A DNA stretch of 64,000 nucleotides from Legionella micdadei (GCF_000953635.1 NZ_LN614830.1:62001-126000), one strand, 5' to 3'; positions 44,648-54,483 are shown, numbered from the stretch's first letter. A program made the numbers and translations. Notes: generated by a model from the sequence alone, not told the origin.

Positions 44648-45279
44648 ATAACCAAAAGTGTCGTGCCATTTTTGAGCGTTTCAGGGAACATAATCCCAAA
44701 CCCACAACGGAATTGAAATACAGCACACCGTTTGAATTATTGATTGCGGTGATGCTATCTGCCCAGGCTACCGATATCAGCGTCAATAAAGCGACCGCTA
44801 AACTGTTTCCCGTGGCTAATACACCGCAAGCCGTACTCGATTTAGGCGAAGGGCAGCTTAAGGAATACATTAAAACGATAGGCCTTTTCAACGGCAAAGC
44901 GCAAAATGTGATCAAAACTTGCCAAATTTTGGTTACAAAGTATGGTGGGCAAGTTCCCGATAATCGTGAAGCTCTGGAAGCTTTGCCGGGTGTTGGACGT
45001 AAAACGGCCAATGTGGTACTCAATACTGCTTTTGGCGAGCCTACCATTGCAGTCGATACCCACATTTTCAGAGTTGCTAATCGTACGGGTATTGCTAAAG
45101 GGAAGACACCTTTAGCTGTGGAAAAGGCACTGCTTAAAAACATCGATAACGAATTTATACAGGATGCCCATCACTGGTTAATTTTGCACGGCCGTTATGT
45201 GTGCATCGCACGTAAACCCCGCTGCCCTGAGTGTTTAATTCGTGATTTGTGTGAATATCCCGATAAAACACCGGGATAA
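44644..45279 (+). CDS. nth: endonuclease III
   Basis: 211 residues. Helix-hairpin-helix [21 protein letters not shown] with the catalytic Lys, then the catalytic Asp in [14 protein letters not shown], and the [4Fe-4S] loop [17 protein letters not shown]. It removes oxidised pyrimidines by glycosylase/AP-lyase action. Overlaps rnfB by 4 bp. Confidence 0.98.
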   Translation: MNNQKCRAIFERFREHNPKPTTELKYSTPFELLIAVMLSAQATDISVNKATAKLFPVANTPQAVLDLGEGQLKEYIKTIGLFNGKAQNVIKTCQILVTKYGGQVPDNREALEALPGVGRKTANVVLNTAFGEPTIAVDTHIFRVANRTGIAKGKTPLAVEKALLKNIDNEFIQDAHHWLILHGRYVCIARKPRCPECLIRDLCEYPDKTPG

Positions 45280-45470
45280 GTCTAGGTGTATGGAGCTTCG
45301 ATACCAGTCATTTAATTCGATAATCCGCACCGCGAGCGTGGGCAAGCGGGTATACAAGCGGGTATAAAAGCGTTTCTTATCTGCCGCTTCCTCACGGTCG
45401 CGGCTCGGATTGCCTTTCGTGTGGGGGAAAGTGAGGCTTTATGCAATAACGCCGTATATACCCAGGGTTA
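45280..45470. other. intergenic repeat remnants after nth
   Basis: A 190-bp gap between nth and the secreted orphan. It has two direct copies of AAGCGGGTATA (near 45344-45367), and a GTGGGGGAAAG stretch resembling one arm of the C/G-rich palindromes at 1063 and 62515. No gene seen. Confidence 0.4.
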
Positions 45471-46013
45471 CTATTCTTTATCGTAAACACAATGGATAGA
45501 GGTGTTACTGACTAAAGCGCCATCGTGATATGAAGCAAGTTCTAGGTTGTAATGCAGGCGTTCATTCTCGATTGACCAGCTGAATTTGCCCACTCCGATT
45601 TCGACACCGCCTTGAGACAAATTGCCCGCTTTATAGTAGGCAAGTTGAGAACCCAATAGTTGTTGGCCGTCATTGCTCCAATGAAGATGGACAATATTCT
45701 TTTCCGCTTCAAAATTTCCATTGGCGCCATAGGTCGAAATCGCATCAATTGGCATTTGTGCATTATCAATTGTAATGGATGAAAAATCGGGACTTTGCTC
45801 AATAGTGAACGAAGTTTTCTCTTCAGGATCATTATCACAAACGCCAGACCAGCGCCCCGAAAAATCGGCATACCCTTCATGCGATTTTTTTTGTTGGCTA
45901 TTCGCTTTGGACTGGTGCTTACCTTCAATCAATTTAGGGAATAAAGGGACTGAAGCAAAACCCGATGAAGCCAGAACTAGCCCTACGTGAAGTAAAATTA
46001 AATGTTTTTTCAT
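45471..46013 (-). CDS. secreted orphan protein downstream of the M4 protease
   Basis: 180 residues. Signal peptide KKHLILLHVGLVLASSGFAS, then a beta-rich domain with FSGRWSGVCDND and a partner Cys near the end (SIHCVYDKE), so one disulfide is likely. The layout resembles small lipocalin-like periplasmic or secreted proteins, but no family is recognised. It starts 18 bp after the metalloprotease stop in the same direction, so it is probably co-transcribed. A role as inhibitor, partner or co-secreted factor is possible but unproven. Confidence 0.7.
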   Translation of the reverse strand: MKKHLILLHVGLVLASSGFASVPLFPKLIEGKHQSKANSQQKKSHEGYADFSGRWSGVCDNDPEEKTSFTIEQSPDFSSITIDNAQMPIDAISTYGANGNFEAEKNIVHLHWSNDGQQLLGSQLAYYKAGNLSQGGVEIGVGKFSWSIENERLHYNLELASYHDGALVSNTSIHCVYDKE

Positions 46014-46030
46014 GAAAATTTATCCCGTTA

Positions 46031-47695
46031 TTAAATACAGTGGGTTGTATCGATGCCAACTTTTCTAAAAGCAGTTTCGATGACATCAGGATTTAAATTT
46101 AAATCTTTCGCTGCATAGGTGACACCGCAAGCACCTTCACTAAAATCTGTGGTAGGTGTCCAATATTTAGTATTAGCAACAACCATCGCGTGGAAAGCCT
46201 TTTTAATACCCAATTGTTTTGCCATTAAGTAAAAAGCTCTGTTAAATACACCACTGGCGGTGTGTACCAAAAAACTTTGTTTGTCTAGTTCGCTATCTGA
46301 AAATTTTGATTCGGCATAGGCTAAAAGCTCAGGATAACTAATCGCGCAAATGCTTTTCTGGGTTCTGGCCATCTTTTTATCCACACAATCTGCAGAATCA
46401 CCATCCAAGGAAGGCAAATCTAAAAATCTGACGGCCGTGATGGGTAACGAGGGAGGTATTAAGGTTTCTCCAATAGTCCAAGTGACCTCATTCGGAGTTA
46501 AATGAACTTTGTTATATAATTTAGGCACTGTTTCCAAGAGATAAGCACGGGCAGCTTGACCTGCCATGTCGGAAAATGACTCATTCAGTGCGCCCGATTC
46601 ATCGTGATATTCAAGGTTAGCGTGTTGTTGAGTAAATCCATGTGCTACTTCATGGCCAGCAACATCCAAGGATACCAGGGGATAAAAGAATGAGCCATCA
46701 CCAAAAGACATGGTTTCACCATCCCAGAATGCATTGTCAAAGGATGAACCAAAATGCACACGCATAATGAGTTTTTGGGGATTGCCCTTATCATCTTGTA
46801 ACGCATTGAGTCCGTACCAGTTTTTATATAAATCGACAATGATATGGCCAAAATAATAGGCGTCATTTCCAACGGAGTAAGCGCCGTTGACAAAATCTTC
46901 TACATTGTTATTGCAAGGATACCTGTAAGGGGTGCGGATAAACCCTGGCCAATCCCATTCAAATTTGAGATTCACTAAAGTAACCTTGTCATCATCGAGC
47001 ACACAGGTTTGATCTTCCTGAGAGACTTCTAGCCCTGGTAAGTCATCTTGTCCGTACCAGTACTCATGCACTTTTTCATTACCCCCAGGGCCGCTATCGG
47101 TGTAATACTGAAGGTTATTCCATTGATTAATGATTGCGCCCGTTTGTGCATCAATGATAAAGGAAGGCCATTCGGGTTTATCCTTTGCCATACTTTTAAA
47201 GGAAACAAAGTAAGTCAACTGCAATTGATTTTGATTTTCTTTGGTTGCCCTAATTTGCAATTCACTTTTTTCCTCGGGTGAATCGGATAGCGTTGCTTGA
47301 TTGAAATAATGGTTTTTCGCTAATTGAATGGCTCGCTGCGGGCTAAACGCCGGATTTGTATTGAGCTGGATGTCATCAAATAAATGGCCATTAACTTGGT
47401 TGTCAGCTAGTCCGCGGTGATTTGGATTTTGGCTCACGGTAACCTGAGCCCCGATAATTGGAATTCCTTTATAAAGTTGCTGGTAGCGGGTAATCACAAG
47501 CTTATCTTGCTGTGTCTGGCTCACTGGTTTTAGCTCGTTAGCATTCGCGGCGGAAGAAGTAGGCATTCGAGTCTGGTGTAAAAATGAGAACTGCTTGAGT
47601 TTGCTAAAGGGAGCATGGTGCAAATTCATATAGGTTGCTGCCCAACTAGTCGAGTAAAGGGAGATTAAAGCGGCATACGCTATTTTTTTTATCAT
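46031..47695 (-). CDS. secreted M4-family zinc metalloprotease (ProA/Msp-like)
   Basis: 554 residues. Signal peptide (about 1-19), an FTP/PepSY propeptide (about 45-200, with PSFIIDAQTGAIINQWNN), then the thermolysin domain. AGHEVAHGFTQQHANLEY holds the HExxH zinc site near residue 349, and GALNESFSDMAG the third ligand and Asp. The C-terminal domain has the active-site His block (FLVHTASGVFNRAFYLMA). Length and layout match Legionella ProA (Msp), which is exported by type II secretion and degrades host proteins. Legionella often has several such paralogs, so I do not give the symbol proA. Confidence 0.93.
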   Translation of the reverse strand: MIKKIAYAALISLYSTSWAATYMNLHHAPFSKLKQFSFLHQTRMPTSSAANANELKPVSQTQQDKLVITRYQQLYKGIPIIGAQVTVSQNPNHRGLADNQVNGHLFDDIQLNTNPAFSPQRAIQLAKNHYFNQATLSDSPEEKSELQIRATKENQNQLQLTYFVSFKSMAKDKPEWPSFIIDAQTGAIINQWNNLQYYTDSGPGGNEKVHEYWYGQDDLPGLEVSQEDQTCVLDDDKVTLVNLKFEWDWPGFIRTPYRYPCNNNVEDFVNGAYSVGNDAYYFGHIIVDLYKNWYGLNALQDDKGNPQKLIMRVHFGSSFDNAFWDGETMSFGDGSFFYPLVSLDVAGHEVAHGFTQQHANLEYHDESGALNESFSDMAGQAARAYLLETVPKLYNKVHLTPNEVTWTIGETLIPPSLPITAVRFLDLPSLDGDSADCVDKKMARTQKSICAISYPELLAYAESKFSDSELDKQSFLVHTASGVFNRAFYLMAKQLGIKKAFHAMVVANTKYWTPTTDFSEGACGVTYAAKDLNLNPDVIETAFRKVGIDTTHCI

Positions 47696-47811
47696 ATCGG
47701 TAATCTAAATTGCAAATAGGGCGCATTCTGTCATGAAAAAGCCTGTTGGGCAATTAGCAAGTTCATACCGAGAAAGAGCGCCTTATTTACAGGGCAATTA
47801 CCCTGTGCCCT

Positions 47812-48441
47812 TTATTTCCAAGATAACCAATAATCGTAGAGTGCTTGAATATCGTTAGAACACAAAATTGGCATGGCAGCAGACAAACGTTCGATTGGCC
47901 AATCCCACCAAGCCATTTCCAACAGTTGATCAATTGCTGGTGCCTCAAAACGTTTACGAATCATTTTAGCAGGTACACCCCCCATGATTGCATAAGGTTC
48001 TACATCTTTAGTAATGACAGCACGGCTGCCGATAATTGCGCCAGAACCAATTTTTACACCGGACATTATCATGGCTTCAGAACCAATCCATACATCATGC
48101 CCGATCACTGTGTCTCCTGATGGTTGATAACCATCAAGAGCAGAGGAAAACTCAGGGTCACCCGTGTAAAAAAAAGGGAAAGTACTAATCCAATCCATCC
48201 GGTGCCCTTGGTTTCCCGCCATCATGAAACAAACTCCAGTTCCAATAGAGCAAAAACTGCCGATGATTAATTTGTCAACATTACTTTGATCATTGAGCAA
48301 ATAGCGGGCGCAATCATCAAAACTGTGTCCATGATAATAGCCTGAATAATAGCTGTACCGGCCAACAATGATATTGGGGTTGGTAACCTGTTTATCTAAA
48401 GGAATCCCTTTAAAAGGATTTTCAAAGTAATTTTTTGTCAT
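47812..48441 (-). CDS. catB: type B chloramphenicol O-acetyltransferase (CatB-like)
   Basis: 209 residues, a left-handed beta-helix acetyltransferase. The CatB/xenobiotic acetyltransferase blocks are nearly complete: [20 protein letters not shown] at the N-terminus, [43 protein letters not shown] (catalytic His), and [36 protein letters not shown] and the tail MLCSNDI-type [14 protein letters not shown] close the match. It acetylates chloramphenicol or related xenobiotics with acetyl-CoA. No integron, transposase or plasmid gene is near, so it appears chromosomal; natural substrates may differ. Confidence 0.92.
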   Translation of the reverse strand: MTKNYFENPFKGIPLDKQVTNPNIIVGRYSYYSGYYHGHSFDDCARYLLNDQSNVDKLIIGSFCSIGTGVCFMMAGNQGHRMDWISTFPFFYTGDPEFSSALDGYQPSGDTVIGHDVWIGSEAMIMSGVKIGSGAIIGSRAVITKDVEPYAIMGGVPAKMIRKRFEAPAIDQLLEMAWWDWPIERLSAAMPILCSNDIQALYDYWLSWK

Positions 48442-48604
48442 TTTTATTTGAAGCGTTAGTAACGTTGACTAATCATCATACTCGATCGGTTCCTCTAGGG
48501 ATACTGGTTTTTCTTTTTACCAATTCACCATTAACAGCCTAATCTGGTAATTTTTTAGTAATAACCTTAGAATAAATTTTTACAATATTTGCAGGGAGTG
48601 CGCA

Positions 48605-50395
48605 ATGGGGTGGAGGGATACATGGGAATCAATAAAGGACTGGGGAGATAGAGTTTGGCAAAATGCGACGCTTGCCAACGCAGTCAAAGGAGTAGGTAAA
48701 TATTCCTTTAAAACCATAAAATTTGTTCTGGGGCAGCCTCAAGCAGCCTGGAGAGCAGGGGCTTCCCTCATGCATCATCCTCGCGTTCGTACGTTGGGAA
48801 AACACATGCTGCAAGTAGGGACCCGTAGTTTAGCCCCTATTGTCCTGATTTATGTTAATGATGAAATACAGCGTCGTGGTAGAGAGTATCTGGATGATGA
48901 GCCTGATGAGGCATGGATAAGCACCAATACACTCGTTCTATCCAGTTTAGTGGTATTGAATTCTGCTGTGTGGGTTTTTGCAAAACGCCAGAAATTACAA
49001 ACAATAGGGCAAACAGCGATACTCACCCTAGAATCGTCTAACGCGGTAGCCGATCAATTGCCCGATGTGAAAATTTGCCAGGATTGCACCACATTGCGTT
49101 TCCTGAAAGGTTCTTTCCGAGATCTTATTACTTATTGGTCTACCGAATTACTCATCGAAATAGTTCGGTACTCGGGGGGAGAGAATATCGCTACGTTGCT
49201 GTCTATCTATCATAATGGCCGTTATATTGTTACTTTGGTCTGGTCTCCTTTTTGCGGCCGCCATTTAGATGAAAATTTAAAAGAACATCCCGAATTTGTT
49301 TTAGCACAAGGATTAACCCATGCAGGGGTATCTGCTTCAGTTGCCTACTTGATTGAATATGGAACAGGTATTCCAAGAACCTATTATCAATCGACAATCG
49401 AGCAATTGTCCTTAGTAGGGCAAGTGCTTGTTGCGGGCCATAATAATTTACCTGAGCCGGTTAAACACTCCGATCGCCTCATTATTGATCCTGTAGGTCT
49501 TTATGAGCAGTCAGTGAAGCTTAGTGTCGATGTTATCTTGGCAGGGACAAAAGTCGTCATTCTGCCCCGGGTAAAGCCGATAGTTAGGCCACTGTTGAAT
49601 TCATTACCCCAAGCTCCAAGTATTCCTTGGGCTAAAATGGCGAAACTGGCAGAGGATGCATGGTGTCACCCGGCGACAAAGATGGTCAAATATTGCGTTT
49701 TACCCCCTCTTTTACAGGGACAAGAACAATTCGTAAATGATCCATTGGTGAGTTATCACTGGCGGGAGTTACGTGACAAAACGGTTGATGCCATTATAGA
49801 TATGGAAGAAGTTAGCCGGAAGTATGCTATACGTGTTGCATCCACTTCACCGGAAACCACAGCTGAGGCAGTTGAAATGGTTATGGGTACGCCTAAAATT
49901 CTGACTGAAATCGTGTTGCATTTATTGAGGAACGAAGCATTAATGGACTTTCTGGCAGATAAGCGCCGCCTGTTACAAGGCATTCATAGTGGGCCTAAGC
50001 CGCGAGCACAAGTCGACCCGACTGTCCCTCCCATGCGGGGGCAAGTGGATGTGCCTAAAATCATTCCCCATCCGCAAGTGATGGAAACGGGTGAAGCGCT
50101 TAAACCAGACGAAACGGAACAACAAGGGTTGCCCACCGCTAAACCATCCCAACCCAAAATACCTACTGAGAGAAAAGTAGAGCGCAAATTGCTCGGGATG
50201 AGGCCCGTAGAGGAGAACAAAATACAAGCGAAAATGATGAGTCGTCCTTCTTTTTTTGAGGAGGTAAAAAGGTCCAGCAGTGTTGTTAGCACTACCACTC
50301 ATCGAGTTGAAAACCAAGAGGAGGCTAAAGAGGATGACTATGGGTTTGTAAAATTGGAAGACACGCATACTCCCCAAACGCAATACTTCTGTTAG
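48605..50395 (+). CDS. large orphan protein with acidic C-terminal tail (effector-like)
   Basis: 596 residues, no recognised family. The first 100 residues are basic and aromatic (WRDTWESIKDWGDRVWQ; KYSFKTIKFVLGQPQAAWRAG). Two weakly hydrophobic helices lie near 72-85 and 107-125. The middle holds HNGRYIVTLVWSPFCGRHLDENLKEHPEF and a PR-rich stretch near 320-345. From about 455 it is low-complexity with proline and lysine (PKPRAQVDPTVPP; KVERKLL), ending in ENQEEAKEDDYGFVKLED and a terminal FC. The acidic block near the C-terminus fits a Dot/Icm signal. It starts with CAGGGAG, 163 bp from divergent catB. Confidence 0.7.
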   Translation: MGWRDTWESIKDWGDRVWQNATLANAVKGVGKYSFKTIKFVLGQPQAAWRAGASLMHHPRVRTLGKHMLQVGTRSLAPIVLIYVNDEIQRRGREYLDDEPDEAWISTNTLVLSSLVVLNSAVWVFAKRQKLQTIGQTAILTLESSNAVADQLPDVKICQDCTTLRFLKGSFRDLITYWSTELLIEIVRYSGGENIATLLSIYHNGRYIVTLVWSPFCGRHLDENLKEHPEFVLAQGLTHAGVSASVAYLIEYGTGIPRTYYQSTIEQLSLVGQVLVAGHNNLPEPVKHSDRLIIDPVGLYEQSVKLSVDVILAGTKVVILPRVKPIVRPLLNSLPQAPSIPWAKMAKLAEDAWCHPATKMVKYCVLPPLLQGQEQFVNDPLVSYHWRELRDKTVDAIIDMEEVSRKYAIRVASTSPETTAEAVEMVMGTPKILTEIVLHLLRNEALMDFLADKRRLLQGIHSGPKPRAQVDPTVPPMRGQVDVPKIIPHPQVMETGEALKPDETEQQGLPTAKPSQPKIPTERKVERKLLGMRPVEENKIQAKMMSRPSFFEEVKRSSSVVSTTTHRVENQEEAKEDDYGFVKLEDTHTPQTQYFC

Positions 50396-50449
50396 TGTTT
50401 AATCAGGTGGGCCAAGGCCCAACGAATTGCTTTTATGTTTTTTTGTTAA

Positions 50450-51514
50450 TTAAAGCAATCGCTTACGCTTAAAGTAACAAAACATAAGAATAGCCAAGAT
50501 TAACATAATGAGTAGCACAGCCGGATAAGCATAGTGCCATTTTAATTCTGGCATGTAGACAAAATTCATCCCATAAATCCCGGCAATGAACGTTAAGGGG
50601 ATAAAAAGGCTGGCAAAGACAGTTAGAATTTTCATTGTTTCATTCATACGGGTGTTCAGTGTGGATAGATACATTTCTAAAATGCCGTTGATTGTTTCCC
50701 GCTGCAAATCAATGGATTCAAGTAGACGGGCGGTATGGTCAAATAAGTCGCGATAATAGAGAAGGTATTTTCCATTAAGTAAATGCTTTTGATCAATGAC
50801 AAGGATATGAATAATATCGTGTAGGGGGGCGATGATTTTTCGTAAGGTCATTGTCCGTCTTTTTATTGCGTACAATTCTGACAGATTAATAGCCGAAGGG
50901 TTTTTTATTAACAAATTTTCCATTTTTTCAAGAATCTGCTCACACTCTTCGACAAAATTAAAATAATCGTCAATGATGCAATCCATAATCATGTAACAGA
51001 GGTACTCGCTGTCTTGTTCTCTGATGATGGGTTCCTTGGCTTTTAGCCTCCTATCAATAGGTGCGAAATCGTATCTATCTGTTTCGCGAAAGCTGAGTAA
51101 AAGAGTTTCTTTTAAGACCATACTAAGCTGTTCGACGTTATAGACGAGATTGTGGGTGGGGGTATCAAGTAGTTTAAAAATAATAAAGAGGCAATCTTCA
51201 AGATCGTCTAATTTAGATCGTTGATCAGTATTTAAGATGTCTTCAATGATTAAGGGGTGGACGGAAAATTCGGCACAGATGCGGGTAATTTGCTGTGCAT
51301 CAGCAAGCCCGCAAACGTCGACCCAGACGTGCTGTTTTTTCGCTAATGCTTGACGAATGAGCTCGGGTTGAAAGGTTTTCAGTTTCTTATAACTTTTGAC
51401 ATCATAGATATGAACTGAAACGTGGGTTGTTGCAGGAGGATTTTTGCCAACATAAACGGCAGTCCCAGGCAACATTCCTGCCTTGGCCGAGGATTTTCTT
51501 TTGTAGTGAGCCAT
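50450..51514 (-). CDS. corA: CorA-family divalent cation transporter
   Basis: 354 residues: a large cytosolic alpha/beta domain, a long helix, then two C-terminal membrane helices. The selectivity loop is YGMNF in IAGIYGMNFVYMPELKWHYAYP. It imports Mg2+ (also Co2+/Ni2+) as a pentamer. The region before GMN (LTVFASLFIPLTF) is the pore helix. The N-terminus is slightly long and basic (KRKSSAKAG). Single gene, convergent with the 48605 orphan. Confidence 0.93.
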   Translation of the reverse strand: MAHYKRKSSAKAGMLPGTAVYVGKNPPATTHVSVHIYDVKSYKKLKTFQPELIRQALAKKQHVWVDVCGLADAQQITRICAEFSVHPLIIEDILNTDQRSKLDDLEDCLFIIFKLLDTPTHNLVYNVEQLSMVLKETLLLSFRETDRYDFAPIDRRLKAKEPIIREQDSEYLCYMIMDCIIDDYFNFVEECEQILEKMENLLIKNPSAINLSELYAIKRRTMTLRKIIAPLHDIIHILVIDQKHLLNGKYLLYYRDLFDHTARLLESIDLQRETINGILEMYLSTLNTRMNETMKILTVFASLFIPLTFIAGIYGMNFVYMPELKWHYAYPAVLLIMLILAILMFCYFKRKRLL

Positions 51515-51703
51515 AGCCAGTCCTTGAGCTCGGTTACGTATTATTTTTATACAATTATAATCCCTAGATCATTAAATAAGCTAGCAATCCTCCAATATGG
51601 TGATGAAAATTTGCCAAATTAAAAATAAAAATGCTATATTCCTGGTCATTTTCAATTTTGCCAAGGGGTTAATCTTTGGGTTGCAAGACGAGAACAACTT
51701 AAA

Positions 51704-53023
51704 ATGGCTGCCTTCTCAATTGGATTATCGAAACGAAGCTACATGTCGCTTACAGTGAGTATGATGACATGCCTTATCTTATTGATTAATGTCTCCTTTA
51801 AAATTATTGAGCTGCACGGACTAATTTTTACAGCAAGTAGTGTCCTCTGCCCTTTAGTTGCCATTATCTATTTAATTGTTTTACGAGAATGCAGCATCGT
51901 GCAGCAGAGGCATATTCTTAACCAATGCTTACTTGCTTTATACTTATTTTCAATAGGCATTTATCTGTTGGTAAATTTACCGGCCGCTGAAAACATGCAT
52001 GATAACCCTACTTATCAGATTGTTTTCGAAGCTATCCCTAAAAAATTCTTTGCATCGACGATTGCCTTCGCTATTAGTTTTTATTTACCCCATTTATTTT
52101 GTTGTGCACGAAAAACAGTTATATTGATTTCCCCAAAAGGGCGTCTTCTGCTCGCTTTACTAGGAGGATACGCTTTTTTTAGTTTCAATTTTCTGTTGTT
52201 ATTCTCCCATCCTCTGATCCAAAATTTCCAGCAAATTTATACTGATTCTTTGATTGTGAGCGGAGGGATCTTGTTATTGGTTGGTGTTGTTCACTCAACT
52301 TCTCTTTTTATGCTGAAGCCAGTTAAGACCGCTCTGGAAAGAAACACTTTGCCTGCATATTTATCTATGCCTTTGTATCATTACCTCGTCAGCTTTTCAG
52401 TGACTATTTTATTGATTTGCTTGGCTTGCGAGTATCGCTTAGTTTCATTGCCTGAAGGATTTACTTTAGGGGCAAGCGGCCTGTTGTTCCCCCTAACCAT
52501 TGTAGTAAGCAATCTCATTGGTGAATTGTTTGGCTATAGGGCTAATTTACGGTTAGCTGTCGTGCTTATTTTAGTTGAATTAACGTTTGATTTATTATTG
52601 ATGGGTGCTGTGGCCTTACCTGCGCCGGAATTTTTTAATTTGAACCCTTTTTATTCTTATATACTTCCGCGCCGAATCCCGGCTGGGACTTTAGCCTTAT
52701 TCGTTACTTTTGTTGGCAATGCCATGTTGCTTGAAAACTTGAAGTATGCTGGCCTTAACCTTAGCCGAAGCATGCGGATTTTAATTGCTAACGTGATTTC
52801 CTCTTCCTTGCTTTGCTTGGTCAATTATAGCCTCTTGTATGGTGGGGTTTACTCCTACGATCAAATTTTTAGTTTGGCCGTAAGCTCTTGGGCTTACAAA
52901 ATAATAGCGACTTTAGTGAGTTTACCTTTCGTGGTATGGCTGTGTAATCGATGCTGCAAACAAACCCAAACGGCTTTGCATTCGGCAACAATAGCTAAAA
53001 ATAGCAGTCTATTCGACTCATAA
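51704..53023 (+). CDS. double-length VUT/YhhQ-like membrane protein
   Basis: 439 residues, twelve or so membrane helices. It looks like two VUT units: the first about 20-190 (NVSFKIIELHGLIFTASSVLCPLVAIIYLIVL), the second about 225-425 (VSLPEGFTLGASGLLFPLTIVVSNLIGELFGYR). The SSWAYKIIATLVSLPFVVWL near the end matches the last helix of YhhQ. The second unit keeps the family FPLTxxxxNLxGE block; the first is more degenerate. Ordinary YhhQ is about 200-230 residues, so this is a tandem duplication or fusion. Transport of a 7-deazaguanine or other base is a guess. Confidence 0.75.
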   Translation: MAAFSIGLSKRSYMSLTVSMMTCLILLINVSFKIIELHGLIFTASSVLCPLVAIIYLIVLRECSIVQQRHILNQCLLALYLFSIGIYLLVNLPAAENMHDNPTYQIVFEAIPKKFFASTIAFAISFYLPHLFCCARKTVILISPKGRLLLALLGGYAFFSFNFLLLFSHPLIQNFQQIYTDSLIVSGGILLLVGVVHSTSLFMLKPVKTALERNTLPAYLSMPLYHYLVSFSVTILLICLACEYRLVSLPEGFTLGASGLLFPLTIVVSNLIGELFGYRANLRLAVVLILVELTFDLLLMGAVALPAPEFFNLNPFYSYILPRRIPAGTLALFVTFVGNAMLLENLKYAGLNLSRSMRILIANVISSSLLCLVNYSLLYGGVYSYDQIFSLAVSSWAYKIIATLVSLPFVVWLCNRCCKQTQTALHSATIAKNSSLFDS

Positions 53024-53106
53024 GTAAGCTAGCAACTGTCCCGAGTGGCTCAAGAAGTTGCTGCTAATCATCTTGATAACATTCCTTTTCCGCAAGGATT
53101 TGAATT

Positions 53107-54483
53107 TTATTTTTTGACGGGTCTTTTCCAGCCAAGAATTGTTTTTTGCTTACTCACCGTCAAAGTGAGTTCCCCTTCCGGAACATCTTTGCGGATAGTG
53201 CTTCCTGCACCAATCGTTGCATTGGCACCGATGCGCACGGGTGCTACCAATTGCGTATCAGAGCCGATAAAAACACCGTCTTCGATAATTGTTTGATGCT
53301 TGTTTGCCCCGTCATAATTACAAGTGATGGTTCCTGCACCGATGTTGACTTCCTTTCCAATCGTAACATCGCCCAAATAACTTAAGTGGCTCGCTTTCGT
53401 TCCTTCAGCAAAAACAGCATTTTTAGTTTCCACAAAATTGCCGATTTTGCAACCGGCAGCGAGCTTAGTTCCCGGTCTAATGCGTGCGAAAGGACCAATA
53501 TGGCAATTGTTATCGAGTACACAATCTTCTAACACGGAATTAGCAAAAATTTCGCAGTTTTCGCCCAAGACCACATTCGTTAATACACAATTAGGGCCAA
53601 TACGACAACCTTTGCCCAAGCTCACTTTGCCGCTTAAAATCACGTTTACATCGATGAACACATCTTGGCCGCACTGAAGCTCACCTCGGATATCCAAGCG
53701 GTTCGCATCGCTGATGCTCACGCCAGAAAGCATCAATTGCTCGGCAACCTGTTTCTGCCAAACACGTTCTAGCTGCTGAAGTTGCAGGCGATTGTTGACA
53801 CCTTGAATCTCCATGATGTCCTTGGCTTGGATTGAAGTAATTGGCAAATTCTCTGCGACCGCCATTGCGATAATATCAGTAAGATAATATTCGCCTTGAG
53901 CATTATGAGCATTCAATTTAGGTAACCAACGCGCTAAGTCTGCGGCCGGTGCGCAACAAATGCCGCTGTAAATTTCTTTAATCTGTTTTTGCTCAGCAGT
54001 GGCATCTTTTTCTTCAATAATGGCCTGAATTTCACCTGATTCATTGCGAATAATGCGTCCAAGCCCTGTTGGATTATCAAGAATCGCAACGAGCAGACTA
54101 AGCGGTGCTGGTTTTTTTTCATTAGGGAGGCTGCCTTTAATTAGCCCGCGAAGGGTTTCTGCGCGGATTAGCGGTACATCGCCTGAAAGGATTAATACCT
54201 GGGATTGGGTAGGGATATGGGTAAGTGCCTGTTTTACGGCGTGGCCAGTACCTAATTGTTCAGCTTGAAGAATCCAATTTACAGGTGAATGGTTTAACGC
54301 TGATTTTATTTCTTCACCTCCATGGCCATAAACAACATGGATAGCATCTGGATTTAATTGCTGTGCAGTTTCTATGACCCATTGCAGCATTGGCTTGCCA
54401 GCCAAACAGTGAAGCACTTTGGGGGTCTTAGAATACATTCGTTTGCCTTGGCCGGCAGCTAAAATGACTATTTGCAGTGACAT
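53107..54483 (-). CDS. glmU: bifunctional GlmU (UDP-GlcNAc pyrophosphorylase)
   Basis: 458 residues. N-terminal nucleotidyltransferase with LAAGQGKRMYSKTPKVLH and LGTGHAVKQAL. The C-terminal left-handed beta-helix (from about 255) carries the acetyltransferase site, with ETKNAVFAEGTKASHLSYLGD, TCNYDGANKHQT and FIGSDTQLVAPV. It makes UDP-GlcNAc for peptidoglycan and LPS. Single gene. Confidence 0.98.
   Translation of the reverse strand: MSLQIVILAAGQGKRMYSKTPKVLHCLAGKPMLQWVIETAQQLNPDAIHVVYGHGGEEIKSALNHSPVNWILQAEQLGTGHAVKQALTHIPTQSQVLILSGDVPLIRAETLRGLIKGSLPNEKKPAPLSLLVAILDNPTGLGRIIRNESGEIQAIIEEKDATAEQKQIKEIYSGICCAPAADLARWLPKLNAHNAQGEYYLTDIIAMAVAENLPITSIQAKDIMEIQGVNNRLQLQQLERVWQKQVAEQLMLSGVSISDANRLDIRGELQCGQDVFIDVNVILSGKVSLGKGCRIGPNCVLTNVVLGENCEIFANSVLEDCVLDNNCHIGPFARIRPGTKLAAGCKIGNFVETKNAVFAEGTKASHLSYLGDVTIGKEVNIGAGTITCNYDGANKHQTIIEDGVFIGSDTQLVAPVRIGANATIGAGSTIRKDVPEGELTLTVSKQKTILGWKRPVKK

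Noticed and set aside
53045-53677. Plus-strand ORFs over glmU
   Set aside because: Shadows of the minus-strand glmU frame.
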